A DNA stretch of 64,000 nt from Buxus sempervirens (taxonomy: Eukaryota; Streptophyta; Magnoliopsida; Buxales; Buxaceae), in the NCBI GenBank assembly GCA_947561395.2, contig OX387186.1:3998835-4062834 (forward strand). The letters are read 5' to 3'. The stretch's first letter is position 1, and each line of letters opens with the position of its first letter. The translations under genes and the position numbers were made by a program. The notes under the pieces were generated by a model. It saw only the letters and a program-made list of their open reading frames with translations, made no database searches and had not been told where the DNA came from. Below, piece after piece: positions 46,662 to 59,566 of the stretch.

Positions 46662-48921
46662 ATGGCGGCATGGGCGGCGGCGTCTCGTCAAGCTGCGGGT
46701 GTGACTCGGTCTCCCTCTTCTTACTTGGCGGCCAACGCCGCTAAGTTAATCCAGAGGCGAGGTCTTGCTGGTGGTGGAGGTAATCTCTTTCCAATGTTAT
46801 CCCTGAATCGAATTGGAAGTATTTACATGTTTTTATGTCACATGAATCCCGATCACATTTTCAGAGATCTTGTTGTTATGCTTAATGCTATTGCTACTGC
46901 ACCATAGATGTATAAAGAATTTTCCATATGTTTGGTACTTTGGTTGTTGCCAATTAAATCTGGATTTCTTCCTGAAGGGAGAGAAATCGATGATGTTTTG
47001 GGGGAAAATTTTTGGACTTCTGGTTGAAAAAGCAATACTGTTGTTTACCGTACTGTTATAATGGCGACGTTTATCAGGCTTGCATCTGCAGTTTTGGATA
47101 CTCTTTAGAAAGTGGATGATCTCCATGTTTCAATGAGGCTAGTTTCCAGGTCTCAAAATGATTTAGGACACCCATGGAGTTTTTTTTTTTATCAGTAATC
47201 AAGGAGATAAAAGTATATTAATGGTAGAAGATAGAAACAGAGTCTTGATGGTACATAGAATATGTACCTAAGACAACAAAGAAAAGAAAAACAGAAAAGA
47301 CATAACAGGACCTAGAAGATAAACCAACCAGCCCTCTAGTCTTGGAATGTCTCCCCTATATAGAACTCATGAAAAGGAACATTCAACAAATAATTTTCTG
47401 AAACAACCCAATCGTACATCAATCTCAGAATTTGTTTCTCCAGGCTTGCTGAGTTTTTTTCTTGATCTCTGAAAGTTCTGTGATTTCTCTCCCTCCAAAT
47501 CCCCCATGATATGGCAGCTGGGGTTACATTCCAAAGCATAGACTTGCTGGATTTCCTTTTCGACATCCCCCATGACTGCAAAGCCTTGGAATAGCTCTCA
47601 GGTTGAGCCCATGGAGTTCTGAACCTTCCAAGGATCTTATTCCATAGGTTTCTTGCTTCCCTACAATGAACCAATAAGTGCTCCACTGATTCTTCTTCTT
47701 CTTTACACATTATACAGCGATTAGGGAGATGCCAACCTCTGTTCTTTAAGTGATTGATCATTAAAATCTTGTCCAATGCAGCAGCCCAAATGAAGAAGGA
47801 TACCTTACTTGGCACTGACTTTGTTCAGATCAGATGGCTTTCTTGAAACATCGAACCAGACGAGTTTAGAGACTCATATGCTGCTTTGAACTAATTAATG
47901 CAGCATTCCTTTTTGGGGAGGCTTGAATTAGTGGACTCCTCTACCACGACCGGCCTATGAGGTTGTTGAAGCAGGCTTCAGCCACTTATTGATAAAAAAA
48001 AACAAAATCATTACAACTAGAAAAGGGGAAGTCCTAGTGTGCCTTTCCCTTCATTTAGAATCTGTACATTTAGATAGATTTAGCAGTCCTATCTAGCATG
48101 TGTGCAATGAATTTCAAAATCATTTTGGAAGATAAGGCAAACCTATCCTATCCAGCCTCAGAATTCCTACTGCCCTTCCGGGAAGTTGGTTATTACATGA
48201 AAGTCAGAGAAAGCTTTGTATCAACACCATACTTGGCAAGGAAATCAATAACAGAATTAGCTTCACTGCAACAACTGGATAAAAAAGAAGTGGAGTTCAG
48301 GAAGTGAACCGGCAAATTCTCTATCAGTAAAATAAGTGTTTATTACATGAAACTAAGAGAAAGCTTTATATCAACACCATACTTGGCAAAGAAATCAGTA
48401 ACAGAATTAGCTTCATTGCAACAATTGGATAAAAAAGAAGGGGAATTCAGGAAGTGAACCTGAAATTTGTTCTCTATCAGTAAAATAAGTGTGATGAAGC
48501 CTTAAAAGCGTTCTCAAGTCAACCAACCACCAATCTAGGCAGAGTCTTAACAGTGACTTCTTGATGTTGGATTTCCTGCAAAGTTTCAACCAATCTAAAA
48601 ATGAGGCGTTAGACAAGAAAGCAACCAATATAAATCCCAACTGATTGCTAATTTTACCTCCTCCCCTAGCAAGGCCTGACTTGAGATGATAGGCACCATC
48701 AACTTTGAGAGAAAAAGACAAACCATGGAGAGATTCAATTTACCTCAGCAACATAGGACACCAAAGAGTGACATGCATCGCATCCAAGTTGGGAGCATCC
48801 ATAACAACCAAAAAGGGGAATCTCCATGACATTTTGGATTCATGGAATCATTGACATCCATCAGCAATTGAGATGTCTTTCTTTATGAGTATAAAAAAGG
48901 TGAATTAATTTGGAGAATATT

Positions 48922-48984
<63 letters not shown>

Positions 48985-51440
48985 CTCTCTCTCTCTACTC
49001 TCTACTCTCTTTTGGTAAGACTTTAAAATGATATCTCAGATGAGACTGTCTGCTATCAAGATGATGTATTGAAAATATTATCAGTTTGATTCCTAAAGTA
49101 AATTAGCACGTATGAGTTTATAAACCACCTGTATGTTTTTTCTGGCAGATCATCATGGACCCCAAAAAGTGAACTTTTGGCAGGACCCATTGACCCCATC
49201 GAAATGGAAAGAGGAGCATGTGAGTTTTACTTCCTCCTTTGAAAGCTTTTATCTTTAATTTTAAACAGTTTAACAACTTTTTTTTCTTTTGTTCATCAGA
49301 AAAATTTTAAAGTTTTTCTTGTAGAACTACTTTAGCTGAAACCGAATTCTTTATTTCTCTTTTTCAACACAATGTGGGTCAGAATGTTGATTTCAGCCCA
49401 AAGATGTTATTGGCAAACTTGATAAAATGGGAATCACTCTTTGTTTGATCATCAAACCCAAAAAATCGATATGATTTCATTACCATGCAATTCAATCGAG
49501 AATTTGTAACCTTTAGATCCATCCGTTTGATTATGCTACATATCTCGTGCAAATCTTGAGACACGGTGGAATGGATTTCTTACTGCATCTTGTGCACCAC
49601 CAACATGGAGGAACTATTAACATATGATATTTAGTGCTTACTCTTCAACAGATTAGCTGCTGGATGGTCCCTGTCTGGTTTGAATTTTGTCACTGACTAT
49701 TTTGTGATAACTCTTGGTGGTTCTGTAATATGTTTAAGATGCTGTGGTAATTCCAGGTTAAACTGGCTCTTTAGTTGCATGCGCTTGACACTTATATAAT
49801 CATAAGGATTCCTTATAGTTATAATGTAATATAGATATCTTATCTGTAGTTCAGTATCCAACCATCTATTGTAGGAAAGTTTGCAGTCTTATGAACTTTT
49901 ATTTACTGTTTGTTAACATTGTTTTGGTCGTTTCACTCTTGACTGTAGTCTTTTGTGATGTGGTATCAATATATTTTTTTTGGTCATTTGCAACTGAATT
50001 TATATATTGGAAACTGTTGTGTTTTTTAATGTCTGGTTCTTTTCTTGTACAGTTTGTGATTGTCTCCTTATCTGGCTGGGGCTTACTTTTCTTTGGGGGC
50101 TACAAGTTCTTCACTGGTGGCAAGAAAGACAGGAAGGAAGGACAAGTATTTGTCTAGACCTTTACAAATATGTTATTTACACCCATTTCATCATATGACT
50201 TTGACTCTACATCAGATATTATAATATCACTATTATAGCTCAACTTCATTGATTCTTGTGGCATTCTCTCTCATAATCTCAATATTTTTTTTGGTCGGTA
50301 GTAAGAAGATATCTTAATATAGTGATATAATAAAGATACAAGGAGGGTACACAAAAAGTGTACCTCTAGATACAGAATGGGAAATAGAAGTGAGTAGGGG
50401 GAACAGCCATATCATCAAATGGCCTAAAACAGCCCAATGTCTGAGAAAGAATTACACAATAGCAAGGTTTCCAGATTAGCAAGAGATGAGATAGGGATTG
50501 CTGAAGACCACCAAAACATGAGTTTGAGTAGTGATGCTCTAGCGTTACCAGTTTTCTCTCCTTATTCTGGAACGTTCTCCAGTTTGTCACCCCAAATATT
50601 CCATGAAATGGCCGCCAGAACCATGTTCCATAACCTTGATTTATAGCTATTTTCAGAAGTCTACAGCAGTGAAATGAAAGGATATTGGAATTACATTAGT
50701 TGGAGCCATCTAGAGTTCTTATTTATGTTTCTTTTATTTTGCCAGTATTTACATAAACATACAAACATGGTCTGAAATTTTGTTTTGAAGTTGAGGTTTG
50801 TTCCTTTAAAAAATCAGAAATACTCTAAAATAAAAAAAATGAATTAATGCTCTGTAAATGAATAAGAACTTAAAATAAGACTTTCGTGATGAAATGCTAA
50901 GCTTAAAATGAAAAATGGAATGAATAGTACATGATTCGTATCATATAAGACACATTAATTGTTATGACTACACATGATTTTTGTGTATTCATATCCAGGA
51001 GTGTCTAGGTGTTGATCATATAAGAGATATAATAAAGTAGGTTAAAATGGTTGAGCATGTAAAGCAGAGACTTAAGAGAGCTATCAGAAGGTGTGGTGGG
51101 TGTACCAATTGAAGAATCTGAGAAGGCAAGATGAAGAGAAAAAAACCCGACAAGGATTTGGACATTTATAACCTGACTAAATATGTGTTTTTTGTAGATT
51201 AAAATGAAGGAACAGGATTTATGTTGTCCTTGACTAGTTGGGATAAGCCATTTGCTATATTATTGTTCTTTTTATTAAATGATTCATGACCTTTAAGACA
51301 AAAGAAATGCCTTTTGCCAAGATGTGTAACCATTTTATCATATGTACAAAACTAGCAAAGAAATGGTGAAATTCTATTTCAATGGACTCCTATTGATGTT
51401 TTTTTTCTCTTTGCAGACATTGGCTGAAGCATCAAATTAA
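46662..51440 (+). CDS. Probable mitochondrial complex I small subunit (ESSS/NDUFB11-type in plant annotation), 101 residues
   Basis: Exons 46662-46779, 49149-49219, 50053-50145 and 51417-51440, all junctions GT-AG and in frame. The first 38 residues are Ala/Arg-rich without acidic residues ('MAAWAAASRQAAGVTRSPS', 'NAAKLIQRRGLA'), a typical mitochondrial presequence. Then 'HHGPQKVNFWQDPLTPSKW' and a single membrane span 'FVIVSLSGWGLLFFGGYKF', ending 'GGKKDRKEGQTLAEASN'. The size, the 'NFW..P..PSKWKEEHF' motif and one span match my memory of the plant protein annotated as the ESSS subunit of NADH:ubiquinone oxidoreductase; the name is from memory. Introns 1 and 3 have collected LINE fragments. 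It converges with the coiled-coil gene. Confidence 0.75.
47180..47820 (-). mobile_element. 5'-truncated L1-type LINE fragment in intron 1 of the complex I gene
   Basis: A 159-codon open frame on the minus strand (47336-47815) encodes a zf-RVT region: 'MPSKVSFFIWAAALDKILM', 'CIMCKEEEESVEHLLVHC', 'AISWGIWRERNHRTF'. Poly(A) tail at about 47180. No RNase H follows, so it is another L1 lineage than those at 25-41 kb. Confidence 0.85.
48100..48730 (-). mobile_element. LINE RNase H fragment with internal tandem duplication
   Basis: Minus strand 'SLKVDGAYHLKSGLARGGG' and 'CCNEANSVTDFFAKYGVDI' match the start and end of a LINE RNase H domain. The C-terminal part is duplicated in tandem, period about 152 bp (about 48187-48337 and 48338-48492), with the copies about 90% alike. 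Confidence 0.7.
48925..49012. repeat. Long (CT)n microsatellite
   Basis: About 88 bp of CT dinucleotides with a few TA interruptions at the right end, in intron 1 of the complex I gene. Likely length-polymorphic. Confidence 0.95.
50287..50645 (-). mobile_element. LINE 3' fragment in intron 3 of the complex I gene
   Basis: Poly(A) tail on the minus strand at 50287 and, further in, 'LWNMVLAAISWNIWG', matching 'MLWNVTPAAISWGIW' of the LINE at 47180. Same family, more decayed. Confidence 0.7.
50985..51260 (+). mobile_element. RTE-type LINE 3' end in intron 3 of the complex I gene
   Basis: Plus strand reads 'MVEHVKQRLKRAIRRCGG', then 'KRKKPDKDLDIYNLT' and 'LSLTSWDKPFA', matching the order at the C terminus of plant RTE polyproteins ('HVQRRPEEAPVRRCE', 'LDRAQWRNRI') and their usual 'TTGACTAGTTGGGATAAG' 3' tail. 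Frames broken. Confidence 0.6.
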
Positions 51441-52028
51441 ACTGGTTTGAAGCACCTCGGTTCATTCTGTTCATTCCGTCATCCCTGAATGTACCTGGAA
51501 ATAAAATTTTCGATTGGATCTCATAATTCATTTGGACTTATTTCCCCGCTATGAAAATGCCTTCTTTGGATTGTTTAGATCTGTTAGTGACCCTCTCCAA
51601 TGTCGGGTGATAAAAAGGATGGGAACCTTTTTCGTCCTTACAATAGCCACTGAACATGATGACAAAATGTCACAGCTTTTGTGTTACCAGTTATTTATTT
51701 GTGGTTGTGTTCCTATATATTTCAATTTTTCTGCGGCCATCATTGTCAGATGCTATATATATACATACTGAGTCATGATGAGTGACTTTTTAAGGGAGAT
51801 ATTGTGTAGCTACATTGACCATTCGGACATTTCAAAACAGTTAAAATTGTTTAAAGTTTAACATCAGAACTTGCTAACACCTAATCTCAATGTGAAATGC
51901 AGAAAAGGAAGATAATGCTCACAGGATAGATGTCTCAACAACTCAGGAAATTGTAATAGCCATTCGTGGTGGCCGGGCCACCAAGTAGGTATTGAAATTT
52001 GTCTTTTGTGCACCTCTGTGCGTTCTTT
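51441..52028. other. 3' flanks of two convergent genes
   Basis: Holds the 3' UTRs of the complex I gene (plus) and the coiled-coil gene (minus). No further coding seen. Confidence 0.5.
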
Positions 52029-55000
52029 CTATAGGAAATTGTACTCATTGGAGACGAGGCTGCCATCCTCATGTTTGCCTGCTTCTCTGATAGTGCCACC
52101 TTCAAAATCTTCCATCTCCTCCTCCCCATTGCCATCTCTTGTTTCTTCGGTACTGTTGGTGTTGATATTGTTAGTATGTCCTCTGTCTTCTGGTTCTTGG
52201 ACGCTGCTTGTTTCTTGGTGTCCTGACCAACTGACTATTTCATCCAGCCTCAGCTCCATGGCATTAGCTGCATGTTCGCTGCCATTGTCGTCAACTTTTT
52301 TGGTTGTCATCCTCTCTTTATGTTGAGATTCCTGAGGCTTTCCCAACTGCCCACCTTTTGAAACCATCTCATTCTCCTTTCCCTCCTGTTTGTTTGAACC
52401 AGAATTTCTGATTCTCAAATCCTCAGCATCTTCAGTGTTCTCAGGTTTCTGCTGTTGACCATCTGATGAAGCCCCTTCTTTACTTGCTTCAGTTGGACTC
52501 TGATCACCCTTCTCATCTCTTGCTCTCGAGTCTTCACTCCTTCCAGAATAGTCTGGCATTTCGGGCTTTTCTGCATTTTCCATTGCTCCTCTTCTTCTGC
52601 CTTCTAATTCAAGGTTTTTGTTGCCTACAGAATTTGTAGAAATCTCATGCACTTCCAACTTTCCTTCTCCCTTGTTACCATGACCAACAGCAGAATCTCG
52701 CCTACCAAGTTCGTCTCTCATTCTCAATCCAGTTTTATGACCTTGAGTATTTCCAGTCTTCTCGAGTGCTCCTCTATAAAACCTTCTACCCCTTATGCTT
52801 ATGCCTCCATTGTTATGGGATATTCGAGTCTTCTCCAGCTCTCTGTCTTTAGAAGTTATTCTGTGTCTGGTGCCCCTCCTACTTCGAAGTCCAAGTTCAT
52901 AAGCTACACCATTTTCCAACTTCACCCCACCTCTGGAAAGTATTCCGAGTTCCCGACTCTCTCCATCTTGAGAATTCTTGCTGCGCTGCTGCTGCTGCCC
53001 TTCTTTAGTAGCCTTAAATTCTTTACCATCCTGGCCACCATCTTGGTTACCACGAGAATTTTCAAGCACCTCTGTTACATTCCTGTTACTCTTTTCATCT
53101 AGTACTTGGAAACTACTGTTATCTTGAGAAAATCCTAGCTTCTCTGTTTTCTCATTTCCTAACACTACTCCCTCTAGTTGACTTTCATCCGCACTGTTTT
53201 CTGCAGAACTAACTCTCTTTCCAAAGGCCTCTCCTTCTTGAGAGCTTCCCAGATTTTGCAGCTGCAGTTCTCTTGGCACCTCAATCTGGTCAACAAATTC
53301 TGTTACATTTCTGTTGCCATCTTCACTTCTTATTGATGAAATTTCATCATCTCTGGGATTTTCAGATCCTTGTAATTGCTTGTCATCAGATATACCGCCT
53401 TCTTTATTCTCATCCATCTCATTTTTAAACTGATCCATATTATTCTTGTTGCCCTCTTCACTTCTCATTTTTGAAATTTGACGCTTTGCGGGATTTTCAG
53501 ATCCTTCTAATTGCTTTTCATTGGATGTCTCACCTTCTTTATTCTCGCCCGCCTCATTTTTAAGCTTGTTCATGATATTCCTTGTTTCTGTTGGGTCAGA
53601 TGGATCATCAGTACTTACTGACAGAACTTTTACTGGGTTCTCCGAGTTGTGCTTCAAAGCCTCAAACTCAATTTCCTTTTGCTTCAAGAGCTCTTTTAGA
53701 GCCATAATTTGAGAATTTTCTTTGCTGGATTCTACCTCATTCTTTTTTAGTATTTTGATCTCCTTCTGCTTCTCCTCCAGTGCAGACTCCAGGGCTCTTT
53801 GTTCCTCTTTGAGTGAAGCTGTTACTGACTGCATCCCCACAATCCTGCGATTGAGTTCTATCTTTTGGCTTCGAAGAGAATATGTCTTTGATTTCAACTC
53901 TTCGATTTTTCCTTTCACTTCTTTGTTGGAATCTCTCTCCTTCTGTGCAAATAAAAAAAAAAGAGACGGATTGATCAAAATGTAGGATCTAATGCTAACA
54001 AACTATTATTTGTAGCTACAAATTATTGTCAAGGGTAAACGAAAATGCATCATAAGCTAGCATTAAAACCAGAAGTAGGTATGTAGGTTAACGAGATGTT
54101 AATATTCTCTTTTTGCAAAGTTCAAATCCTTCTAGTTGGTTTGAAATTTAGGATTCTAAAGTTTTAGCAATGATAGTTAAGCTTTGAATCACTTGTTTAG
54201 CTTAAGATTAGAAATGTTTAGGGTTATCAAACTATGAATGCTTCTTTGAGTAACCCTCTTAATATATAGATGGATCAGTATGGGGGGGTTGATTACCCTT
54301 TTTTGTGGCACCTTAGGGTGTATTTCAGAACCTACTTTTCATCTTCATATATTGGTTATTTTTCTGTGCAAACAACTTTCATAGTAAGAAAGAAAATTTT
54401 AATCTACATTGAGGTGTAGATTAAAATTTAGATCCAGTGACCATCAATTGTTAAAGTGATGATATACATACAATCAGCTTAAGCAAACATAGCACTTTGT
54501 GACTTGTCTTTTCCCTTTAACATCAGCACATTATGCCTCCTTCAGATCCATTTCCATGTTTTGTGGATCTGGAGATGTAGATCAACTCTCTCTTGGTGGT
54601 AATGATAATGACATTCTGTCCGAGGTATAGCGGACCTCTTTCTCAATCTTTAGAGTTCAAGGGACACAAATTAATCATGCTATAAGCCTCTAAAGGTACA
54701 CAAAACAAAACAGACGAAAAGGCTGGATAAATAACTGGCACACAGAATGAAACTAACATAAAACCTGTTGTATCCAAAAGAACTCTTGTTTTTAATGCTG
54801 ATTCCTACCCAAAAAAAAAAAAGGCTTTAATGCTGATTGAGGAGACATGAGAGGGAACTGTTTGAACTAATGATCAGTCGAGCAACCTATGCCTGTCACG
54901 TGAGGTGGCACGAGACAAATGATTATAAGAAATTTGACATGACTGATCCATCCGTCTTCCCCGTGTGAAGGGGTTGCAGGATCTGGGGTTGCATATCAAA

Positions 55001-55507
55001 CGGGGATTTTGATTTATGGATTCAAATCCTCTGCGGCGGATGTGGGTAAAGTCTTGTTAATTAACTCAGGCGTTGACACCAAAAGCCAATGACTTGTTAT
55101 AGTTTTAGATTCTCAGCCAACCTACATTTCTACATTCAGAGATACTGTGAAGATAAGTAGGCTGGAAAAACGAAAGAAAAAGGTCCAAAAACGTAGTCGT
55201 AGACATTCAAGCACGGAAAACGCACGCATGCACCACTTTCTGTCTTTCGAAGCGGGAGGGAGAGAGAGAGAGAGACGGCGGATAGGTTAGAATGAGAAGA
55301 AAGAAGTAATGGAACCTGTAAAAGGAGGTGAAGGGCCATGAGGTCGCGATCCTTCTCTTTGATGAGTAGATTGAAGATGCGTCTTTCCCTGAGCTTGTGC
55401 AGCACCATTATCCCCAGCACCGCTGCACAAAAAGCCAGAAGCAGCAGCATCCCGTATGCCCTCCCTCTATTGCTGCTGCTATTACTTCCTTTCGCTGATA
55501 TCGCCAT
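52029..55507 (-). CDS. Membrane-anchored coiled-coil protein with a long low-complexity region, 701 residues
   Basis: Exons complement(52029-53942) and complement(55316-55507); intron 1,373 bp, phase 0 (CAG|GTTCC donor, GCACAG|AAGG acceptor). Exon 1: Ser/Arg-rich start, then a membrane span 'GMLLLLAFCAAVLGIMVLH' followed by Lys/Arg and 'LIKEKDRDLMALHLLLQ', a signal-anchor layout. Exon 2 begins with a coiled coil ('GKIEELKSKTYSLRSQKIE', 'SALEEKQKEIKILKK', 'LKELLKQKEIEFEALK'), then about 480 residues rich in Glu, Asn, Ser and Gly. Two adjacent repeats of about 45 residues ('NKLKNEAGENKEGETSNEK' / 'DQFKNEMDENKEGGISDDK') show internal duplication. Similar plant proteins carry names such as 'micronuclear linker histone polyprotein-like', which say nothing about function. 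It may tether something at the ER, Golgi or plasma membrane; that is inference. Confidence 0.8.
55258..55275. repeat. (GA)n tract in the intron of the coiled-coil gene
   Basis: GA dinucleotides just inside the first intron. Confidence 0.8.
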
Positions 55508-56340
55508 CTCTGCGTCTCCGAGCGAATGATGGTTCTTCTTTCTATCGCTTTTGAAGAAGAATCGGAAACCAATTCCCTTTTAAGGAAACTCTTTTTGGGT
55601 CTCCCTGTGATACAGAAGGAAATTATTAATGGCTCACTCGTCTGTCTAAAGTGATTAATAAGACAGATATGAAGAGCCTTTGTGCATGCGCTTCGTCTTT
55701 GGGGCTGAACCCGTATCACAGCCTCCATGTGGCTTGCTTATTCGCTTGCTTCACCTTCAAAAAGTCTCTCTCTCTCTCTCTCCCTCACGTAGAAGCGGAG
55801 TGAACAAGGTGGATGAAGCATGGGAATTGCGTTGTGCCACGGCGCTGATTCTGCATATTCTTATCTTTTCTATTAATTAAAATGCTAAGACCAACCTTTT
55901 GTTTAATAAAATGCCCCTACCAATACCCATATTTATCGTTTACTAGTATACCACAGCACAAACAGCCCTATATTGTCCGTAATTACAATAAGGTCCCCTC
56001 CTCAACTTTTATAAGAGTCTTAGCCGGTAAGCTACCAAAGATGAAAAGGAAACACCTTTGTACGAGGAAAAGTCAAAAAAGGAAAAGGCACCGCACCTGA
56101 ATCTGAAGAGCATTAGTTTCGGGGTTTAGGGAGAAGTTGCAGAGTAGGCTGTCTCTATCCCTCGAATAAAGAGCTTGTTGCATTTATTGAGGCAGAGCCG
56201 CAGAAGGCAGTTTCGCTCGTTTACCAATGGGCAATAACGAACGAACGAACACCACCACCAGAGTGATGTAGACCATCGACGGAGGAGATTACAAGGTTCA
56301 AGTTGGAGAGAGAGAGAGAGAGAGAGAGAGCCCGCGATGT
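55508..56340 (-). promoter_or_regulatory. Leader and promoter of the coiled-coil gene
   Basis: Upstream on the minus strand, with CT/GA tracts at 55767-55790 and 56306-56330 and a GGTTTAGGG word near 56120. No TATA box fixed. No gene seen. Confidence 0.4.
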
Positions 56341-58494
56341 GTAATCCCTCCCAATCATAGGTGGGACCGATTCATAAATACCAATCATTCTTCTGGTAAT
56401 GGTTTGGTTTGATTATTAGGTTCACCTTCCACGCCATTGAATTAATGTTATTTTTGAACCTCTTACAAGTAATAAAGCTCTCAAATCTGGGTTTTTTAAA
56501 ACCCCACTTCTTATTTGCTTGCCCTCAAACATAGGACCATCGCAAGCTATGACCAAGTAACCCCTTCAACAGTGTTATTAGTTGAATCTAGAGCTTTCCA
56601 GAACTCAAAATCCTATACCTAGGATATACAGTGAGTTTTTACCTTGGTACATTTGTTTTTACAATATAAATAAAAGTCATACCTATACCATTGTATTTCA
56701 TGTGGACCATGGATCATGTTGTTTCCAACTAGCTAGGTCAAACTTGGGTTGGAAATTCTATAATACAACTTGCTTAACAAATTGCTTATGAAGTGGCTTG
56801 CTTAGTTATTCACTAAAGATGCCAACCATGGTTTCTTTAGTGAACCTATCAAAGCTACCCCTCTTGTTCAGCTAGGACAAAATCAAACATCTTCAGCTGG
56901 TGTTCCTTTATTACTCCAAAGCATTGATAGGAAAAGTAATAAATACATAGCACAAAGCTTTAGCTAAAACGATTTTACAGTTGCAGAAGCCAGTTTTATA
57001 TTAAGTTGATTTTGGTTTTCTGAAGCTTACTTGCTAAAGTGATTTCATAATGGCACAAGACAATTAGGTTTTATTCCAATGGTTAATAAGCAAATGAAAA
57101 CAAGACGATTAGACTACGCAAACAGAATAAACAACATACATTAACAAGAATAACTTAATGAACAGAGTATTTATAAGTATTATACAAAGCAGATGTCTTT
57201 TTGAGTACTTATTTCATCAAAAAACATCTTAACAAAATTATGTCAGGAGCTATACATGATTCATCATCTAGGCTAATTCCAACAATCTGGGAATTATAAG
57301 AGGCATTGTATTATTTCAACTAGCTTGAAAGCATGCTTCGTCTGTAACTAGATCAGTCTTTTTGCCCACAAGCTAGTTAAGCAGTGAATCAATCACACCA
57401 TAAAAACAAAAAAGATATTGAACAAATTAACTTCTACTTCTGTCTACATTTCCCGAGATGACAAAGAACTCATGACAGGAAACTGGTAATATACATCAAT
57501 TGATAATATACATACAGGACGTCCTGGTTGTTGAAGTCCCTAAATAAAGAGTGCAGCTTTCTTCACTCCCTAGTTTTTCTCCCAAGTAATGTACTTTGAC
57601 CATTTAAGGACAAGCCTTTATGAATAGCAGACAGACACACCTGCACCACAGGCCATTTGACTATCCTCAACTTTGAATGTCGTTCTTTTTGGTAGTTTTT
57701 AGGCAAAGAATCCACCACAATCTACTTTATCTATCACAGGGAGTGAAAAGAAAGAAAGGGAAGGAACTTAGACATCAAGAGAGATGAAAAGTAATCCTTA
57801 AAAGTCAAACACGGACAGGTTAAGAATGTTAGATAATATATAAGCAATTATAAAAGGTTGACTTATTCTAACAGCACCAATTTACACTCAAGTAAAGAAG
57901 ATCTTACCAAAAGAAACTCTTAAGTAAAGAAGTTTTTTTTTTTTTTGCCTTATTTACCTTCTGTTAAAATCTACCCATTTGTTTCAATTTTTATGAAAAT
58001 CTTTAACAGAACAATCTATTAGAGGTTATATTCATCCAATTAAAGGATTAGTGCAGGTTGAAAATACAGATGTGTTTACCTAGTTAATGGACTATCGTAT
58101 AACACATTATCTTGATCATTGATAGCAGAAAATGATACAGCTGAAAAAAAAGGGGAGATGTTTGGAGGTCCTTAGTATTTAATTTAAAATGTGACATGCT
58201 AAACCCAACTAATTTGCTTATGCCGTGATGAAGATCAGGAAGGTAGTGGATAACATGAATTGATGCAAGGTTTCTCTGTCTGCTGTTTTTGATAGATTGG
58301 AGTATAGAAACAGATTTCGTATTGCTAACACCAACAAATTGAAATAAGGAATATTGTAGCTTGTTTGCTTTCTATAATAAATTAAAAATAAAAACAAATT
58401 GCCTTATTTCAAGTAGCTGGGTTTACAATGAATCTTATTCCTACATCCTACTTTGTCAAAAAGCATATCTTTAGTCAGATAATGAGTATCTATA
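56341..58494. other. Intergenic, no gene seen
   Basis: AT-rich. A 32-bp stretch at 56394-56425 is identical to 23553-23584 at the unit A/B junction. No coding sequence recognised. Confidence 0.45.
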
Positions 58495-59250
58495 TCCTTT
58501 CCAACTAACTCCGTCTAAAATTTTTTGGCCATTCCCTTGACATCTTAGCTCTTTCAACAAGTAAGCCTCCTCACATCTTCTCACAGTTGCCTCTCTAGGT
58601 CTTCGTTTCACATGCCTACACCTTCTTAATCAAATTGCTGATTTCTAAATGCTGATTTGGGCAACAGTTATCCATTCTTAAATGTGTTCATTCCTTACCT
58701 TTTCTTTGTCTTTTCACAAATCCATCTCAATATCAAAATCTCAAGAACGCTCATCCTGTATATACATTGCTTATTTGTTGCCAAACATTTTAATCCACAC
58801 ACCATAGCAGGCCTGACGACCATCCTCTAAAATTTTCCTTTTAGTTTGAGTGGAACATAATAATTATATGGCACTCTAGAAACACTTCTCTACTTAATCC
58901 ATTCAACTTTAGTACTATATGCAACATCTTCATCGATATCCCCTTCTTTATGGATAATACATCAAAGACAATGACAGTGATTGCTTTAAGAATTTCTTAA
59001 CCATTGATTTTAACTACTGCGTCACCTCTACTATTATTAGTACTAAAGTTACACTCCATATACACGATCTTATTTAGGCTTATTTGAAACCCTTTTCATC
59101 CAAGGTATCCCTCCCTAGCTCTAATTTTTACTCCCTCTCTAGTTTATCTATTAAAATTACATCATCCACAATTATCTATTAAAATTACATTATCTAACCC
59201 TAGACAGCACTCCCTCATAAATGTCTTCAATAATCTCCATATTTCCTTTT
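58495..59250 (-). mobile_element. Decayed RTE-type LINE fragment
   Basis: On the minus strand, reading through many breaks: 'LDNVILIDN' (former RT catalytic region), then 'VVRPAMVCGLKCLATNKQ', 'MSVLEILILRWICEKTKK', 'CRHVKRRPREATVRRCE'. This order is characteristic of the 3' half of plant RTE LINE polyproteins. Heavily mutated, so old. Confidence 0.7.
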
Positions 59251-59566
59251 TCGCACTCTTTCTACTCAATACCTTTAGATTAACTCTCTTGTTCAATTTC
59301 TCAAGTTATTAAATATATTGACTACAGGAATTAATGCAAGAAAAAAAAAATCATATAGGGCTTCCAACTAAGATTTTTTTAATAATTAATGATAAAATGC
59401 ATTAAAATAGTGGATAAAAACATCTAATGTTCCAACTAAGATTTCTTAGAGGCTATAAGTTTTCCAATCAATTCCAAGCAAAAGAAGAATATTATAAGCT
59501 GAAGATCAAATAGTGGTAAAAGGATCTTTACCACTAACCAGGCTAGAATGGGTATCACGTTGGCAT

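Noticed and set aside
52647-53102. 151-codon plus-strand frame
   Set aside because: Antisense of the repetitive coding exon of the coiled-coil gene.
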